Numbered from the stretch's first letter, positions 1 through 9,059 are shown. The stretch is 64,000 bases of DNA from Paraburkholderia heleia NBRC 101817 (GCF_000739775.1 NZ_BBJH01000007.1:248001-312000); one strand, 5' to 3'. The notes: generated by a model not told the origin, from the letters alone. Made by a program: numbers and translations.

Positions 1-51
1 GAGCACAACATCGCCATGGTGATGACGGGCATCCGCCACTTCCGTCACTGA
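1..51 (+). CDS. purH: PurH C-terminal end (AICAR transformylase/IMP cyclohydrolase), partial
   Basis: The window opens inside a reading frame that ends EHNIAMVMTGIRHFRH and a TGA stop. This matches the very conserved C-terminus of PurH, the bifunctional enzyme of the last two steps of purine synthesis. Only 16 residues are present. In Burkholderia the purH gene stands directly upstream of ruvC, as here, which supports the call. The rest of the gene lies before the window. Confidence 0.85.
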   Translation, partial: EHNIAMVMTGIRHFRH

Positions 52-72
52 TCTTCGCCGCCCTGGTTGCGT

Positions 73-102
73 GCGGCGCGTGACCTGCACGTGACGCGCC
101 GC
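73..102. repeat. Perfect 9-bp inverted repeat after purH
   Basis: Arms GCGGCGCGT (73-81) and ACGCGCCGC (94-102) are perfectly complementary around a 12-nt loop. No T-run follows on either strand, so it is not a classic intrinsic terminator. It precedes the true terminator at 109-142 and may add structure to the 3' end of the purH mRNA. Confidence 0.5.
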
Positions 103-108
103 TAGTGC

Positions 109-142
109 AAAGCCCGCCGGACTCGCGTCTCGCGGGCTTTTT
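109..142 (+). terminator. Intrinsic terminator of purH
   Basis: AAAGCCCGC (109-117) pairs with GCGGGCTTT (132-140), and the descending arm runs into five T residues (138-142). It lies between the purH stop and ruvC, so ruvC must have its own promoter. Confidence 0.8.
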
Positions 143-240
143 CCTTGGGCCGCGCGCCCGGTTCGCTCGCGCCTTCGAGGCTCGCGGCCCAGGCGCCGTT
201 CGTTGTACCATCGCAGGCACATCCGTCTTTCCTGCATTTC

Positions 241-783
241 ATGAGAATTCTCGGCATCGACCCCGGCTTGCGCGTCACCGGCTTCGGCGTGATCGAGCGT
301 CACGGCCATCAGCTCACGTACGTCGCAAGCGGCGTCATCCGCACCGCCGATGCCGATCTGCCCACGCGCCTCGGCACTATCTTCGAGGGCATTTCCACGC
401 TGATCCGCCAGCACGCGCCCGACCAGGCCGCCATCGAAAAAGTCTTCGTCAACGTCAATCCGCAGTCGACCCTCCTGCTCGGCCAGGCGCGCGGCGCGGC
501 CATTTGCGGACTGGTTTCGGGCGGCGTGCCGGTGGCCGAGTACACTGCGCTGCAGCTCAAGCAGGCCGTGGTGGGCTACGGACGCGCGACCAAGGAACAG
601 ATGCAGCAGATGGTCGTGCGCCTGCTCGCCCTGACCGGCACGCCCGGCACCGACGCCGCCGACGCGCTCGGCATGGCGATCTGCCACGCGCACGGCGGCG
701 ACGCGCTTGCCGCGCTCGGCGGGCTTGCGCCCGCACTCGCGAAGAAGGGCATGCGAGTGCGGCGTGGGCGGTTGATCGGCTGA
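241..783 (+). CDS. ruvC: Crossover junction endodeoxyribonuclease RuvC
   Basis: RuvC is the dimeric nuclease that cuts Holliday junctions after RuvAB branch migration. The 180-residue protein begins [16 protein letters not shown], the RuvC N-terminus, with the first catalytic aspartate at D7. The segment [15 protein letters not shown] carries the next acidic residue, and the C-terminal [14 protein letters not shown] holds the last metal-binding acids. The ATG at 241 is chosen because the family motif starts there; the same frame is open further upstream without homology. The next gene of the resolvasome, ruvA, starts 107 bp downstream. Confidence 0.97.
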   Translation: MRILGIDPGLRVTGFGVIERHGHQLTYVASGVIRTADADLPTRLGTIFEGISTLIRQHAPDQAAIEKVFVNVNPQSTLLLGQARGAAICGLVSGGVPVAEYTALQLKQAVVGYGRATKEQMQQMVVRLLALTGTPGTDAADALGMAICHAHGGDALAALGGLAPALAKKGMRVRRGRLIG

Positions 784-890
784 ATGCGCGGCCGATGCGC
801 CTGGCCGAACGGCCAGCGTTCCCGCCGCGTGCTCCGTACGGCCCTGCCCTGGGCTACACTCTTGAGCTTTCCCTCATCACAGAACCCGCC

Positions 891-1472
891 ATGATCGGTC
901 GCATTGCCGGCGTATTGCTGGAAAAGAACCCGCCGCACCTGCTCATCGACTGCAACGGCGTCGGCTACGAAGTCGACGTGCCAATGAGCACGTTCTACAA
1001 CCTGCCCGGCACTGGCGAGAAAATCGTGTTGCTCACGCAGATGATCGTGCGCGAAGACGCGCATCTGCTCTTCGGCTTCGGCACGCAGGAGGAACGCTCC
1101 ACGTTTCGCGAACTGCTCAAGATCAGCGGCATCGGCGCACGCATGGCGCTCGCCGTGCTCTCGGGCATGAGCGTGAATGACCTGGCGCAGGCGGTCACGC
1201 AGCAGGATGCTGCACGCCTCACGCGCGTGCCCGGCATCGGCAAGAAAACGGCCGAGCGCCTGCTGCTCGAACTCAAGGGCAAGCTCGGCGCGGACCTTGG
1301 CGCGATGGCCGCCGCCGCTTCGCCTTCCGACCACGCGAACGACATCCTCAACGCGCTGCTCGCGCTCGGCTATTCGGAGAAGGAAGCGCTCGCCGCAATC
1401 AAGAACGTGCCCGCCGGCACCAGCGTTTCAGAAGGCATCAAGCTCGCGCTCAAGGCGCTTTCCAAGGCCTGA
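891..1472 (+). CDS. ruvA: Holliday junction DNA helicase subunit RuvA
   Basis: RuvA forms the tetramer that holds the four-way junction and loads the RuvB rings. The 193-residue product begins [20 protein letters not shown], the OB-fold domain. It has two helix-hairpin-helix segments ([21 protein letters not shown] and [20 protein letters not shown]). The C-terminal domain III ([21 protein letters not shown]), which contacts RuvB, is separated by an alanine-rich linker. The start at 891 is set by the family N-terminus. A TACACT box about 35 bp upstream could be a -10 element. Confidence 0.97.
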   Translation: MIGRIAGVLLEKNPPHLLIDCNGVGYEVDVPMSTFYNLPGTGEKIVLLTQMIVREDAHLLFGFGTQEERSTFRELLKISGIGARMALAVLSGMSVNDLAQAVTQQDAARLTRVPGIGKKTAERLLLELKGKLGADLGAMAAAASPSDHANDILNALLALGYSEKEALAAIKNVPAGTSVSEGIKLALKALSKA

Positions 1473-1558
1473 TCGCCCTCGCGTACGCCCAAGGCGGGCT
1501 GTTAGTTGCGACGCCGTCGCTGGGCTTGGGACGGCCCCGCCGTCGCATAGTCTGCGCG

Positions 1559-1564
1559 GTACAA
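1559..1564 (+). promoter_or_regulatory. Possible -10 element of a near-leaderless ruvB transcript
   Basis: TACAAT ends only 7 bases before the ruvB ATG at 1572, so a transcript started from it would begin at or next to the start codon. No good -35 at 17 bp is visible, and no Shine-Dalgarno sequence precedes the ATG. This is a position-based inference only. Confidence 0.3.
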
Positions 1565-1571
1565 TCGCTGC

Positions 1572-2648
1572 ATGATCGAAACCGACAAACTCGCCGCCAA
1601 CCACGCCGGCGCCGACCGCGTGATCGCCGCCACGCCCGCCTCGACTCATGAGGAAGCGTTCGAACGCGCATTGCGCCCGCGCCAGCTCGACGAATACGTC
1701 GGCCAGGAAAAGGTGCGCGGCCAGCTCGAGATCTTCATCGAGGCTGCGAAACGCCGCTCCGAACCGCTCGACCACGTGCTGTTGTTCGGGCCGCCGGGCC
1801 TCGGCAAGACCACGCTCGCGCACATCATTGCGCGCGAAATGGGGGTCAATCTGCGACAGACGTCGGGGCCCGTGCTGGAGCGTGCGGGCGATCTCGCGGC
1901 GCTGCTCACCAATCTCGAAGCCAACGACGTGCTCTTCATCGACGAAATTCACCGGCTCTCGCCGGTCGTCGAGGAAATCCTGTATCCGGCGCTCGAGGAC
2001 TACCAGATCGACATCATGATCGGCGAAGGACCGGCCGCGCGCAGCGTGAAGCTCGACCTCCAGCCGTTCACGCTCGTGGGCGCGACCACGCGTGCGGGCA
2101 TGCTCACAAATCCGCTGCGCGACCGCTTCGGCATCGTCTCGCGCCTCGAGTTCTACAACGCAGGCGAGCTTTCGCGCATCGTGCAGCGCTCCGCTTCGCT
2201 GCTCGGCGCGCAGATCCACCCTGACGGCGCGCTCGAAATCGCGCGCCGCTCGCGCGGCACGCCGCGTATCGCGAACCGCCTGCTGCGCCGCGTGCGCGAC
2301 TACGCGGAGGTGAAGGCCGACGGCGCGATCACCGCGAAGGTCGCCGACGCTGCGCTGCGCATGCTCGACGTCGATCCCGTGGGCTTCGACCTGATGGACC
2401 GCAAGCTGCTCGAAGCCATCCTGCACAAGTTCGACGGCGGTCCGGTGGGCGTGGACAACCTTGCCGCCGCGATCGGCGAGGAACGCGACACGATCGAGGA
2501 CGTGCTCGAACCGTATCTGATCCAGCAGGGCTATCTGCAGCGCACGCCGCGCGGGCGCGTAGCCACGCAACTGAGCTACCGCCACTTCGGCCTCACGGTG
2601 CCGGACGACGCGTCGACGGGCGGCGACTGGGAACCGGACGCGTCATAA
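1572..2648 (+). CDS. ruvB: Holliday junction branch migration ATPase RuvB
   Basis: RuvB is the AAA+ hexameric motor that drives branch migration on the RuvA platform. The 358-residue protein has Walker [10 protein letters not shown] (about 73-81), Walker B FIDEIHR (about 122-128), the sensor region VGATTRAG, arginine-finger region [14 protein letters not shown] and a C-terminal winged helix ending in [14 protein letters not shown]. The length is normal for beta-proteobacteria. The gene is separated from ruvA by 99 bp, so it may be partly under its own promoter. Confidence 0.98.
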   Translation: MIETDKLAANHAGADRVIAATPASTHEEAFERALRPRQLDEYVGQEKVRGQLEIFIEAAKRRSEPLDHVLLFGPPGLGKTTLAHIIAREMGVNLRQTSGPVLERAGDLAALLTNLEANDVLFIDEIHRLSPVVEEILYPALEDYQIDIMIGEGPAARSVKLDLQPFTLVGATTRAGMLTNPLRDRFGIVSRLEFYNAGELSRIVQRSASLLGAQIHPDGALEIARRSRGTPRIANRLLRRVRDYAEVKADGAITAKVADAALRMLDVDPVGFDLMDRKLLEAILHKFDGGPVGVDNLAAAIGEERDTIEDVLEPYLIQQGYLQRTPRGRVATQLSYRHFGLTVPDDASTGGDWEPDAS

Positions 2649-2685
2649 GGCGCGCAAGCCCCGACGCAGCGCGAGCGAGAGCACG

Positions 2686-3630
2686 ATGTCCGATCACGCC
2701 GGCCTTCCTCCCAACGCGCCTGAGCCGACCGGCCTTGCCGGTCAACTCGTGCGCCGCCTGCGCATGATGCTCGCCGACAACATCACGCATCTCACCACGG
2801 GCAGCGGCCCGAGACTCGATTACTCGAATCCGCCAGGCGACCCCGGCCTCTTCGGCCCGGACGCCGTCTGCTGGAAGGTCCACGCCGATTTCGCCGCGAT
2901 GATGGCGGGCGGTGTCAGCGCGCTGCTGCTGCAGGCGCTGCATCCGCTTGCGCTCGCCGGGGTGTGGGACCATTCGACGTTTCGCATCGACATACTCGGG
3001 CGGCTGCGACGCACCGCCACGTTCATCGCCGGCACGACTTACGGCAGCCGCGCCGACGCGCTGGCGCTGATTGAACGCGTCAAGCGGATCCACCTCGCCG
3101 TGACGGGCACCGCGCCCGATGGCCGCCCCTATCGCGCAAGCGATCCTGCGTTGCTGACCTGGGTGCATGTGGCCGAAGTTTCGAGCTTTCTCGGCGCGTA
3201 TTTGCGCTTCGTGAATCCCGCGCTGCCCGGTGAGATGCAGGATCAGTACTACGCCGAAGTCGCGCGCATTGCCGAACGGCTGGGCGCGACGAACGTGCCG
3301 CGCTCGCGCGCCGAAATCGCTGCGTATCTGCAGTCGATGCAGCCCGAACTCGTCGCGAGCGAGCGCACGTTCGAAGTGGTGCGCGTGCTCATGCAAGCGA
3401 GCGCGCCCCGCCCGGGGATGCGCCCCGCCGGCGCGCTGATCAGGAACGCGGGCATCGACCTGTTGCCGCCCTTCGCCCAGCGCATGCTCGGCTTCGATTC
3501 ATTCGCCTTCGCGCGCCGCGCCATGGTGCGGCCCGGCATGCTCGCCGTCGCGCCTGTGTTGCGCTGGGCGCTCGTCAACGGCGTCTCGAAACGGGCGCGG
3601 CGGCGGGCGTCGGCAACACCCGCGAAGTAA
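2686..3630 (+). CDS. MpaB/DUF2236 family oxygenase-like protein
   Basis: The 314-residue protein carries the hallmark of the DUF2236 family, related to the mpaB and latex-clearing oxygenases: a WKVHADFAAMMAGGVSALLL segment followed by QALHPLALAGVWDHS. Members bind heme b through conserved histidines and have been linked to oxidative cleavage of lipids or polyisoprenoids, but most have no known substrate. The gene begins 37 bp after ruvB and may be co-transcribed. Its C-terminus is basic ([13 protein letters not shown]). The family call is good; the substrate is unknown. Confidence 0.85.
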   Translation: MSDHAGLPPNAPEPTGLAGQLVRRLRMMLADNITHLTTGSGPRLDYSNPPGDPGLFGPDAVCWKVHADFAAMMAGGVSALLLQALHPLALAGVWDHSTFRIDILGRLRRTATFIAGTTYGSRADALALIERVKRIHLAVTGTAPDGRPYRASDPALLTWVHVAEVSSFLGAYLRFVNPALPGEMQDQYYAEVARIAERLGATNVPRSRAEIAAYLQSMQPELVASERTFEVVRVLMQASAPRPGMRPAGALIRNAGIDLLPPFAQRMLGFDSFAFARRAMVRPGMLAVAPVLRWALVNGVSKRARRRASATPAK

Positions 3631-3642
3631 GCGCTGCGCAAC

Positions 3643-3675
3643 AAAAAACGGCCAACCCGCTCGCGCAGGTTGGCC
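3643..3675 (-). terminator. Intrinsic terminator of the minus strand
   Basis: GGCCAACC (3650-3657) and GGTTGGCC (3668-3675) form the stem. On the minus strand the stem is followed by six T residues (plus-strand A run 3643-3648). The orientation ends minus-strand transcription, so it belongs to the gene remnant and the tyrS-dtd-phosphatase operon rather than to the DUF2236 gene on the plus strand. Confidence 0.75.
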
Positions 3676-3719
3676 ATTTCATCAGCGGCGCTCGATGCGA
3701 CTGCGCGCGGCTCGCGTGC

Positions 3720-3770
3720 TTACAGCTTCACGACATCGGGCAGCGTCTTCTTGTCCGCCTTGTAGTTGTA
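3720..3770 (-). pseudogene. 3' remnant of an unidentified minus-strand gene
   Basis: Read on the minus strand, this stretch encodes YNYKADKKTLPDVVKL followed by TAA. The stop stands about 45 bp before a minus-strand terminator, as a real gene end would. Upstream of residue Y the frame becomes arginine-rich and then meets the end of the phosphatase gene, so no full gene remains. The ending looks like the C-terminus of a periplasmic binding protein, but this is only an impression and the parent family is not identified. Confidence 0.4.
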
Positions 3771-3792
3771 TATTGTCCGTCGCCGTGCCCGA

Positions 3793-4476
3793 TTAGCGCC
3801 CCGGCCCGGGCGTGCGCCTGAAGCCGTCGTCGGCGCTGACACCGCCCAGATGGGCCACATCGCCCCACGCGACGACGCGCGCCTGCATCACATAGTCGCC
3901 GCGTTCGAAATCGACGACGTTGACGCTCGTGTTGAGGAGCGGCCACGCGCGCGGCGCGTCGAGCGCGAGGCCGTTGGCGAAGCGGTACACGCAGTCGAGC
4001 ACGCCGCCGTGCGCGACACACGCAATCCGGCCGCCCGCATGCCTCGCCAGGATCGGCTCGAGCGCATGCAGTACACGGTGGTAGAACTCGCGCTGCGACT
4101 CGCCTTCGGGCGGCGCGAAGCCGGGGTCGCGCGTTTGCCAGTGTGCGTACTCGTCCGGAAAACGCTCGGCAATTTCGTCGCTGTCGTGGCCCTGAAACGC
4201 GCCATAGTTGCGCTCGCGCAGGCCTTCGGTGAGCTGCACCGGCAGACCCAGGGTTTCGGCAATGGGCTGCGCCGTCTGTTGCGCGCGCAACAAATCGCTC
4301 GACCAGATGGCGTCGAGCCGCGCACCCGACTGCGCTTCATTCGCTAGCCGCGCGCCGAGCCGCTGCGCCTGCGCTTCGCCGCTTCCCGCGAGCGGAATGT
4401 CGATGTGTCCCTGGATGCGCTTGATGCGGTTCCAGTCCGTTTCGCCGTGGCGGATAAGGAGAATCTGCGTGTTCAT
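3793..4476 (-). CDS. Histidine phosphatase family protein (phosphoglycerate mutase-like)
   Basis: The 227-residue protein starts MNTQILLIRHGETDWNRIKR, with the RHG phosphohistidine motif (His10) of the branch-2-like phosphoglycerate mutase superfamily. It has the conserved QGHIDIPL segment and the second catalytic histidine in the VAHGGVLD motif. Such proteins are usually cofactor-dependent phosphatases of small metabolites and are often annotated GpmB; the substrate cannot be read from sequence. It is the third gene of the tyrS-dtd-phosphatase unit and starts 17 bp after the dtd stop. The downstream side is the decayed remnant described above. Confidence 0.9.
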   Translation of the reverse strand: MNTQILLIRHGETDWNRIKRIQGHIDIPLAGSGEAQAQRLGARLANEAQSGARLDAIWSSDLLRAQQTAQPIAETLGLPVQLTEGLRERNYGAFQGHDSDEIAERFPDEYAHWQTRDPGFAPPEGESQREFYHRVLHALEPILARHAGGRIACVAHGGVLDCVYRFANGLALDAPRAWPLLNTSVNVVDFERGDYVMQARVVAWGDVAHLGGVSADDGFRRTPGPGR

Positions 4477-4493
4477 GATCCAAAGCGCAGGGT

Positions 4494-4964
4494 TCAGTTG
4501 CGCACTTGCAGCCAGAACGTGACGGGGCCGTCGTTGACGAGCGACACCTGCATGTCGGCGCCGAACTCGCCGGTCTCGACGCTCGTATGCTTCTCGCGCG
4601 CGGCGGCGACGAAATAATCGAACAGGCGCCGCCCCTCTTCGGGCGGCGCGGCCGGCGTGAAGCTCGGGCGCAGACCGCTGTTCGTGTCGGCCGCCAGCGT
4701 GAACTGCGAGACGAGCAGCAGGCCGCCGGCGGCGCCGTTGCCGTCGATGTTCTGCACGCTCAGGTTCATCTTGCCCGCCGCGTCGCTGAACACGCGATAG
4801 CCGAGCAGCTTCGCGAGCAGTTTGTCGGCGTTGGCCTCGGTGTCGCCGCGTTCAGCGCAAACCAGCGCGAGCAGCCCCTGGCCGATCGCGCCGGTCACGC
4901 GCTCGCCGCCGCCGTCGGCCACGCGCACCTCGGCACGGCGCACGCGCTGGATCAGCGCAATCAT
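4494..4964 (-). CDS. dtd: D-aminoacyl-tRNA deacylase
   Basis: Dtd removes D-amino acids (and glycine from tRNA-Ala) mischarged on tRNA, a proofreading role that fits its neighbour tyrS, since D-tyrosine is a classical substrate. The 156-residue protein begins [15 protein letters not shown]. It shows both active-site signatures: SQFTL (86-90) and the C-terminal NDGPVTF with the cross-subunit Gly-Pro (146-147). The ATG overlaps the tyrS stop as ATGA (4961-4964), so translation is probably coupled. The open frame continues upstream through tyrS but has no homology there. Confidence 0.97.
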   Translation of the reverse strand: MIALIQRVRRAEVRVADGGGERVTGAIGQGLLALVCAERGDTEANADKLLAKLLGYRVFSDAAGKMNLSVQNIDGNGAAGGLLLVSQFTLAADTNSGLRPSFTPAAPPEEGRRLFDYFVAAAREKHTSVETGEFGADMQVSLVNDGPVTFWLQVRN

Positions 4965-6214
4965 GCGGTAAGCGTCACGCGCGCAAAGCGGCGCTTGCCC
5001 ACCTGCACGACGAACTCGCCCGCTTCGACCTTGAGGCCCTTGTCGGAGACGGTCGCGCCGTCGATCTTCACGCCGCCCTGCTCGATGTTGCGCAGCGCTT
5101 CGCTCGTGGACGGCACGAGCCCCGCCTGCTTGAGCAACTGGCCAATGGCGAGGGGCGCGCCCGCGAGCGTGATCGACGCAATGTCGTCCGGCACGCCGCC
5201 CTTGGCGCGATGGTTGAAGTCTTCGAGCGCGCGCTCGGCGTCGGCCTGCGAATGAAAGCGCGCGACGATTTCCTGCGCAAGCAGCACCTTGAAGTCGCGC
5301 GGGTTGCGGCCCGCTTCGATTTCGCGCCTGAATCCTTCGATTTCGTCCATCGGCCGGAACGAGAGCAGCGTGAAATAACGCCACATCAGCACGTCGGAAA
5401 TGCTCATGAGCTTGCCGAACATGTCGTTGGGCTTCTCGCTGATGCCGATGTAGTTGTTCTTCGACTTCGACATCTTCTCGACGCCGTCGAGGCCTTCGAG
5501 CAGCGGCATCGTGAGAATGCACTGCTGCTCCTGGCCGTACTGCTTTTGCAGTTCGCGGCCGACGAGCAGGTTGAACTTCTGGTCCGTACCGCCGAGCTCG
5601 AGGTCCGCATTGAGCGCGACCGAGTCGTAACCCTGCATGAGCGGATACAGGAATTCGTGGATCGAGATGGGCACGCCGCTCTGGAAGCGCCTCGTAAAGT
5701 CCTCGCGCTCGAGAATGCGCGCAACCGTGTAGCGCGACGCGAGCTTGATCATGCCGTCGGCGCCGAGCGGCATCGACCATTCGCTGTTGTAACGAATTTC
5801 GGTCTTTTCGCGGTCGAGCACGAGCGCGGCCTGCTCGAAATACGTTTTCGCGTTCGACTCGATCTGCTCGCGCGTGAGCGGCGGACGCGTGGCGTTGCGG
5901 CCCGACGGGTCGCCAATGAGCGAGGTGAAGTCGCCGATCAGGAAGATGACGTTATGGCCGAGGTCCTGCAGCTGGCGCATCTTGTTGAGCACGACCGTAT
6001 GGCCGATGTGGATGTCGGGCGCGGTCGGGTCGAGGCCGAGCTTGATGCGCAGCGGCTTGCCGGTGGCCGCGCTGCGGGCGAGCTTTTGCTCGAATTCTTC
6101 TTCGATCAGCAGTTCGTCCACGCCGCGCTTCGTGACGGCAAGCGCGTGACGGACTTCGTCGGTGACCGGAAAGGCGTCTTTTGCGCCGCTGGTAGTAGTG
6201 GACTCGTTGCTCAT
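4961..6214 (-). CDS. tyrS: Tyrosyl-tRNA synthetase
   Basis: This class Ic synthetase charges tRNA-Tyr. The 417-residue protein has HIGH (69-72), KMSKS (247-251), the tyrosine-binding [19 protein letters not shown] region and a C-terminal S4-type RNA-binding domain. It belongs to the TyrZ-like branch (HIGH with KMSKS rather than HVGH/KFGKT). The start at 6214 ([10 protein letters not shown]) is preferred over an upstream ATG whose extension is arginine-rich and not conserved. It is the first gene of the tyrS-dtd-phosphatase unit. Confidence 0.97.
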   Translation of the reverse strand: MSNESTTTSGAKDAFPVTDEVRHALAVTKRGVDELLIEEEFEQKLARSAATGKPLRIKLGLDPTAPDIHIGHTVVLNKMRQLQDLGHNVIFLIGDFTSLIGDPSGRNATRPPLTREQIESNAKTYFEQAALVLDREKTEIRYNSEWSMPLGADGMIKLASRYTVARILEREDFTRRFQSGVPISIHEFLYPLMQGYDSVALNADLELGGTDQKFNLLVGRELQKQYGQEQQCILTMPLLEGLDGVEKMSKSKNNYIGISEKPNDMFGKLMSISDVLMWRYFTLLSFRPMDEIEGFRREIEAGRNPRDFKVLLAQEIVARFHSQADAERALEDFNHRAKGGVPDDIASITLAGAPLAIGQLLKQAGLVPSTSEALRNIEQGGVKIDGATVSDKGLKVEAGEFVVQVGKRRFARVTLTA

Positions 6215-6350
6215 GCTTCGATCGGTTCTGTCGTTAAGTCTGGGTCTAGACGGCAATTTTACGTGATTCGCTTCGCCGGGCCGAGGTTTGCGGGTGTTTG
6301 CGGGCCGCGCATGCGGCTTTGACTCGCGGCGCGCGCGCGAGGCCTCGCGC

Positions 6351-6662
6351 TCAGGAACGGGCAGCGGCGCGCGCCACCCGCGGCACGCCTTTCGCGCGCG
6401 CCTGCCAGAGGTCGTAGGCGATCTGCATGGCAAGCCACAGGTCGGCGCGACCGCCGCTCTCTTCGCCAAGCCAGGCCTCGATGCGCAGCGCCATTTCCGG
6501 CGAAATTCCGGCGCGGCCGTTGAGCACGCGCGAAAGTGCGGCGCGCGTGACGCCAAGTTGCGCCGCGGCCTCGGTCACAGTGAGCCCCAGTTCGGGGAGG
6601 ATATCTTCGCGCAGCGTTTCGCCGGGGTGCGGCGGGTTGTGCATGCGTAGCGTGTCGTTCAT
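6351..6662 (-). CDS. higA: HigA-family antitoxin (XRE helix-turn-helix)
   Basis: The 103-residue protein has the HigA pattern: [20 protein letters not shown], then a helix-turn-helix ([20 protein letters not shown], about 34-53) and the [13 protein letters not shown] helix. HigA neutralises HigB and represses the operon. As in typical higBA loci the toxin gene comes first; higA starts 12 bp after the toxin stop. The C-terminus is alanine/arginine-rich (RVARAAARS). The DNA-binding domain fits the large palindrome at 7021-7062. Confidence 0.92.
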   Translation of the reverse strand: MNDTLRMHNPPHPGETLREDILPELGLTVTEAAAQLGVTRAALSRVLNGRAGISPEMALRIEAWLGEESGGRADLWLAMQIAYDLWQARAKGVPRVARAAARS

Positions 6663-6674
6663 GTTGCTCGTGCC

Positions 6675-6953
6675 TCAGTGATAGTCGTGATAGTCGACAA
6701 GTACCGCGTGGCGGCCCTCGAACGCGAAAGTCAGGCGCCAGTTGCCGTTGACGAGAATCGCGTGGTGGCCGTCGAGACGGCCCTCAAGCGCATGGCAGCG
6801 CCAGCCCGGCACGTTCATGTCCTGCGGAGATTCGGCCTCATCGAGCCGCGCCAGCTGCCGCCGCAGGCGCGGTATGTGATCGGGACGGATGCCCGCCTTG
6901 CTGCCGGTGAAAAAGAACGCCTTCAACCCTTTGTGATTCCAGGACTTGATCAT
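6675..6953 (-). CDS. higB: HigB-family toxin (RelE/ParE superfamily mRNA interferase)
   Basis: The 92-residue protein begins MIKSWNHKGLKAFFFTGSKAG and has PGWRCHALEGRLDGHHAI followed by NGNWRLTFAFEGRHAVLVDY, the core of graft-type HigB toxins that cleave ribosome-bound mRNA. The basic and histidine residues of the C-terminal strand pair (ending DYHDYH) match the family. The ATG is preceded by GGAGAG at good spacing. It is the promoter-proximal gene of higBA; the operator palindrome lies about 70 bp upstream. Confidence 0.93.
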   Translation of the reverse strand: MIKSWNHKGLKAFFFTGSKAGIRPDHIPRLRRQLARLDEAESPQDMNVPGWRCHALEGRLDGHHAILVNGNWRLTFAFEGRHAVLVDYHDYH

Positions 6954-7020
6954 GACTCTCCAGATCAGGCAGATCGAACATGGGTGGGTCTGGAGCCAGG
7001 GTCCGGTTTGCGATCAGTGC

Positions 7021-7062
7021 GCGTCATCCGTATAGCGTATAGGCTCACTATACGGATGACGC
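7021..7062. promoter_or_regulatory. Large palindrome, probable HigA operator
   Basis: GCGTCATCCGTATAG (7021-7035) and CTATACGGATGACGC (7048-7062) are perfect 15-bp inverted repeats around a 12-nt centre that repeats GTATAG once more. The element covers the -10 and predicted start of the higBA promoter. Autoregulation by HigA at such palindromes is standard for the family; binding here is inferred. Confidence 0.7.
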
Positions 7063-7075
7063 GGTGCGTGGTCAA
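7047..7075 (-). promoter_or_regulatory. higBA promoter
   Basis: On the minus strand TTGACC (7070-7075) and TATAGT (7047-7052) are separated by 17 bp, close to the sigma-70 consensus. The -10 lies inside the operator palindrome, so bound HigA would block it. Confidence 0.65.
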
Positions 7076-7257
7076 CATCGAGACTCAAGGAGTTGATTTC
7101 GCGCAAGGCTCCAGTGCCGCTCGCGCTTCGAGCGGCACGGATTAGCGTCCCACGTCGCCAGGACGGCCAACAGTCGGCCTTTCGGCTTACGCTCGAACGG
7201 CATTGCGCCGATAATTCCCTCGCAGGGCACTGAATTGCATTGATCAAGGAGCACAAC

Positions 7258-8412
7258 GTGGCGCCACGCGACGCACGAAACGAGAGCGCACACGCCGCCG
7301 ACGGCGTGTATTTCGGCCTGATGTCGGGCACGAGCATGGATGGTGTGGACGGCATTGCCGTGCGCTTCGAGGCGGGCCAGCGGCCAGTCGTGCTGGCCGA
7401 GGCGTTCGTGAGCTTCGCACAGGGACTGCGCGAAGCGCTCTTTTCGTTGCAGCAGCCGGGCGAGAACGAGATCGAGCGCGAAGCGCTCGCCGGCAACGCG
7501 CTGGCTGCCCGTTATGCGGTGTGCTGCCACGAATTGCTGCGCGGGAGCAACGTTCCGCCCGCCGAGGTGCGCGCGATCGGCGCGCACGGGCAGACCGTGC
7601 GGCATCGGCCGGAGAAGGGCTACACCGTGCAGATCCAGAACCCGGCGCTGCTCGCGGAACTCACGCATATCGACGTGATCGCCGACTTCCGCAGCCGCGA
7701 CGTCGCCTCGGGCGGCCAGGGCGCGCCGCTCGTGCCCGCGTTCCACGCGACGCTGTTCGGCTCGCAGGAAGAAACGCGCGTGGTCTGCAACCTCGGCGGC
7801 ATCAGCAACATTACGGTGCTCTCGTCGACAGGCGCCGTGCGCGGCTTCGACTGCGGCCCGGCCAACGCCCTGCTCGACCTGTGGGCTGAACGGCACCTCG
7901 GCAAGCCCTACGACGAGAACGGCAAGTTCGCCACGAGCGGCAATCTGCATCAGCCGCTTCTCAATGCCCTGCTGGACGAACCGTTCTTCGAGCAACAGCC
8001 GCCCAAGAGCACGGGCCGCGATCTTTTCAACGCCCGGTGGCTCGACGACAAGCTCAAGGGCTTCGAGTCGCTCACGCCCGCCGACGTGCAGGCCACGCTA
8101 GTCGCACTGAGCGCCGTGAGTGTCGCGCGTGAGATCGAGCGTCACGCGAGTGATTGCCGCGCCGTATATGTCTGCGGAGGCGGCGCGCGCAATGCGGCAT
8201 TGATGGCGGCGCTGCAAAAGGCGCTCGAAACGGGCGGCGTGGCGGGCGTGCCGGTCACGACCACCGAGGCGCTCGGCGTCCCGCCGCATCAGGTGGAACC
8301 GCTTGCCTTCGCGTGGCTCGCCATGCGCTGCGTGGCGCGCGAGCCGGGCAATCTCGCAGCCGTAACCGGAGCTGCCGGCGAGCGCGTGCTGGGCGCGATT
8401 TATCCACGCTGA
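7258..8412 (+). CDS. anmK: Anhydro-N-acetylmuramic acid kinase
   Basis: AnmK phosphorylates and hydrolyses 1,6-anhydroMurNAc released by lytic transglycosylases, returning it to cell-wall recycling. The 384-residue protein shows the N-terminal phosphate-binding [13 protein letters not shown], the [12 protein letters not shown] motif, and NLGGISNIT with FDCGPAN of the sugar-kinase/ASKHA fold. The GTG start at 7258 is chosen because AAGGAG (7246-7251) stands six bases upstream; a TTG at 7240 in the same frame would overlap that ribosome site. The gene is transcribed away from higBA. Confidence 0.95.
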   Translation: MAPRDARNESAHAADGVYFGLMSGTSMDGVDGIAVRFEAGQRPVVLAEAFVSFAQGLREALFSLQQPGENEIEREALAGNALAARYAVCCHELLRGSNVPPAEVRAIGAHGQTVRHRPEKGYTVQIQNPALLAELTHIDVIADFRSRDVASGGQGAPLVPAFHATLFGSQEETRVVCNLGGISNITVLSSTGAVRGFDCGPANALLDLWAERHLGKPYDENGKFATSGNLHQPLLNALLDEPFFEQQPPKSTGRDLFNARWLDDKLKGFESLTPADVQATLVALSAVSVAREIERHASDCRAVYVCGGGARNAALMAALQKALETGGVAGVPVTTTEALGVPPHQVEPLAFAWLAMRCVAREPGNLAAVTGAAGERVLGAIYPR

Positions 8413-8426
8413 GCAGGCGCGGGGCA

Positions 8427-8456
8427 ATAAAAAACGGGGCCGAAGCCCCGTTCTTC
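8427..8456. terminator. Bidirectional terminator between anmK and erpA
   Basis: ACGGGGC (8434-8440), a CGAA loop and GCCCCGT (8445-8451) form a hairpin between two converging genes. The minus side has six or more T residues after the stem (ideal for erpA); the plus side has a short T-rich tail. Confidence 0.85.
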
Positions 8457-8471
8457 ATGGCAGCCAATCGA

Positions 8472-8837
8472 TCAAACCGAGAACGACGAGCCGCAGCCGC
8501 ACGTGGTGGTCGCGTTCGGGTTCTTGATGACGAATTGTGCGCCGTTCAGATCGTCCTTGTAGTCGATCTCGGCGCCGACGAGATACTGATAGCTCATCGA
8601 GTCGATCAGCAGCTGGACGCCGTTGCGGTTCATCACGGTGTCGTCTTCGTTGACCGTTTCGTCAAACGTGAATCCATACTGGAAGCCCGAGCAGCCGCCG
8701 CCCTGCACGAATACGCGCAGCTTCAGCTCCGGGTTGCCTTCCTCGTCGATCAGTTGCTTGACCTTGTCAGCCGCTGCTTCGGTGAAAACGAAGGGACCGG
8801 GCATTTCGGTCGCGGTAGTTTCGGTGACAGCGCTCAT
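8472..8837 (-). CDS. erpA: Iron-sulfur cluster insertion protein ErpA
   Basis: ErpA is an A-type carrier that delivers [Fe-S] clusters to apo-proteins such as the isoprenoid enzymes. The 121-residue protein has the three invariant cysteines, Cys49 (GGGCSGF) and Cys113/Cys115 (TTCGCGSSF). The N-terminus is slightly extended compared with E. coli. GGAGAG precedes the ATG, and TACAAT at 8868-8873 (minus strand) is a plausible -10 giving a leader of about 24 nt. Confidence 0.96.
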   Translation of the reverse strand: MSAVTETTATEMPGPFVFTEAAADKVKQLIDEEGNPELKLRVFVQGGGCSGFQYGFTFDETVNEDDTVMNRNGVQLLIDSMSYQYLVGAEIDYKDDLNGAQFVIKNPNATTTCGCGSSFSV

Positions 8838-8970
8838 TCGAACTCTCCAAAAAAGCTTCTAGCCGCTATTGTAGGGCTCTTCCCGATATCGTGCTTAAGC
8901 CCACAAAATCAAGGGTTTCTCCAGATTGCCGCGGCTTGCGCGCCATACCGGCGGCACGCCGGCAAAAACG

Positions 8971-9007
8971 AAAAAGCCGCCCGGCGCACGCAGCGCGGAC
9001 GGCTTTT
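8971..9007 (-). terminator. Terminator of the rplM-rpsI operon
   Basis: AAAAGCCGcCCG (8972-8983) pairs with CGGaCGGCTTTT (8996-9007), with one mismatch. On the minus strand a run of five T follows the stem. It stands about 50 bp after the rpsI stop. Confidence 0.75.
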
Positions 9008-9059
9008 GCAGCAGCACTGCACCCCGCGAGGGGCGCAGGCGCAAAGCGCCAATCTGAAA

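Noticed and set aside
7240..7257. TTG start for anmK
   Set aside because: It would place the AAGGAG ribosome site inside the coding sequence; the GTG at 7258 has ideal spacing.
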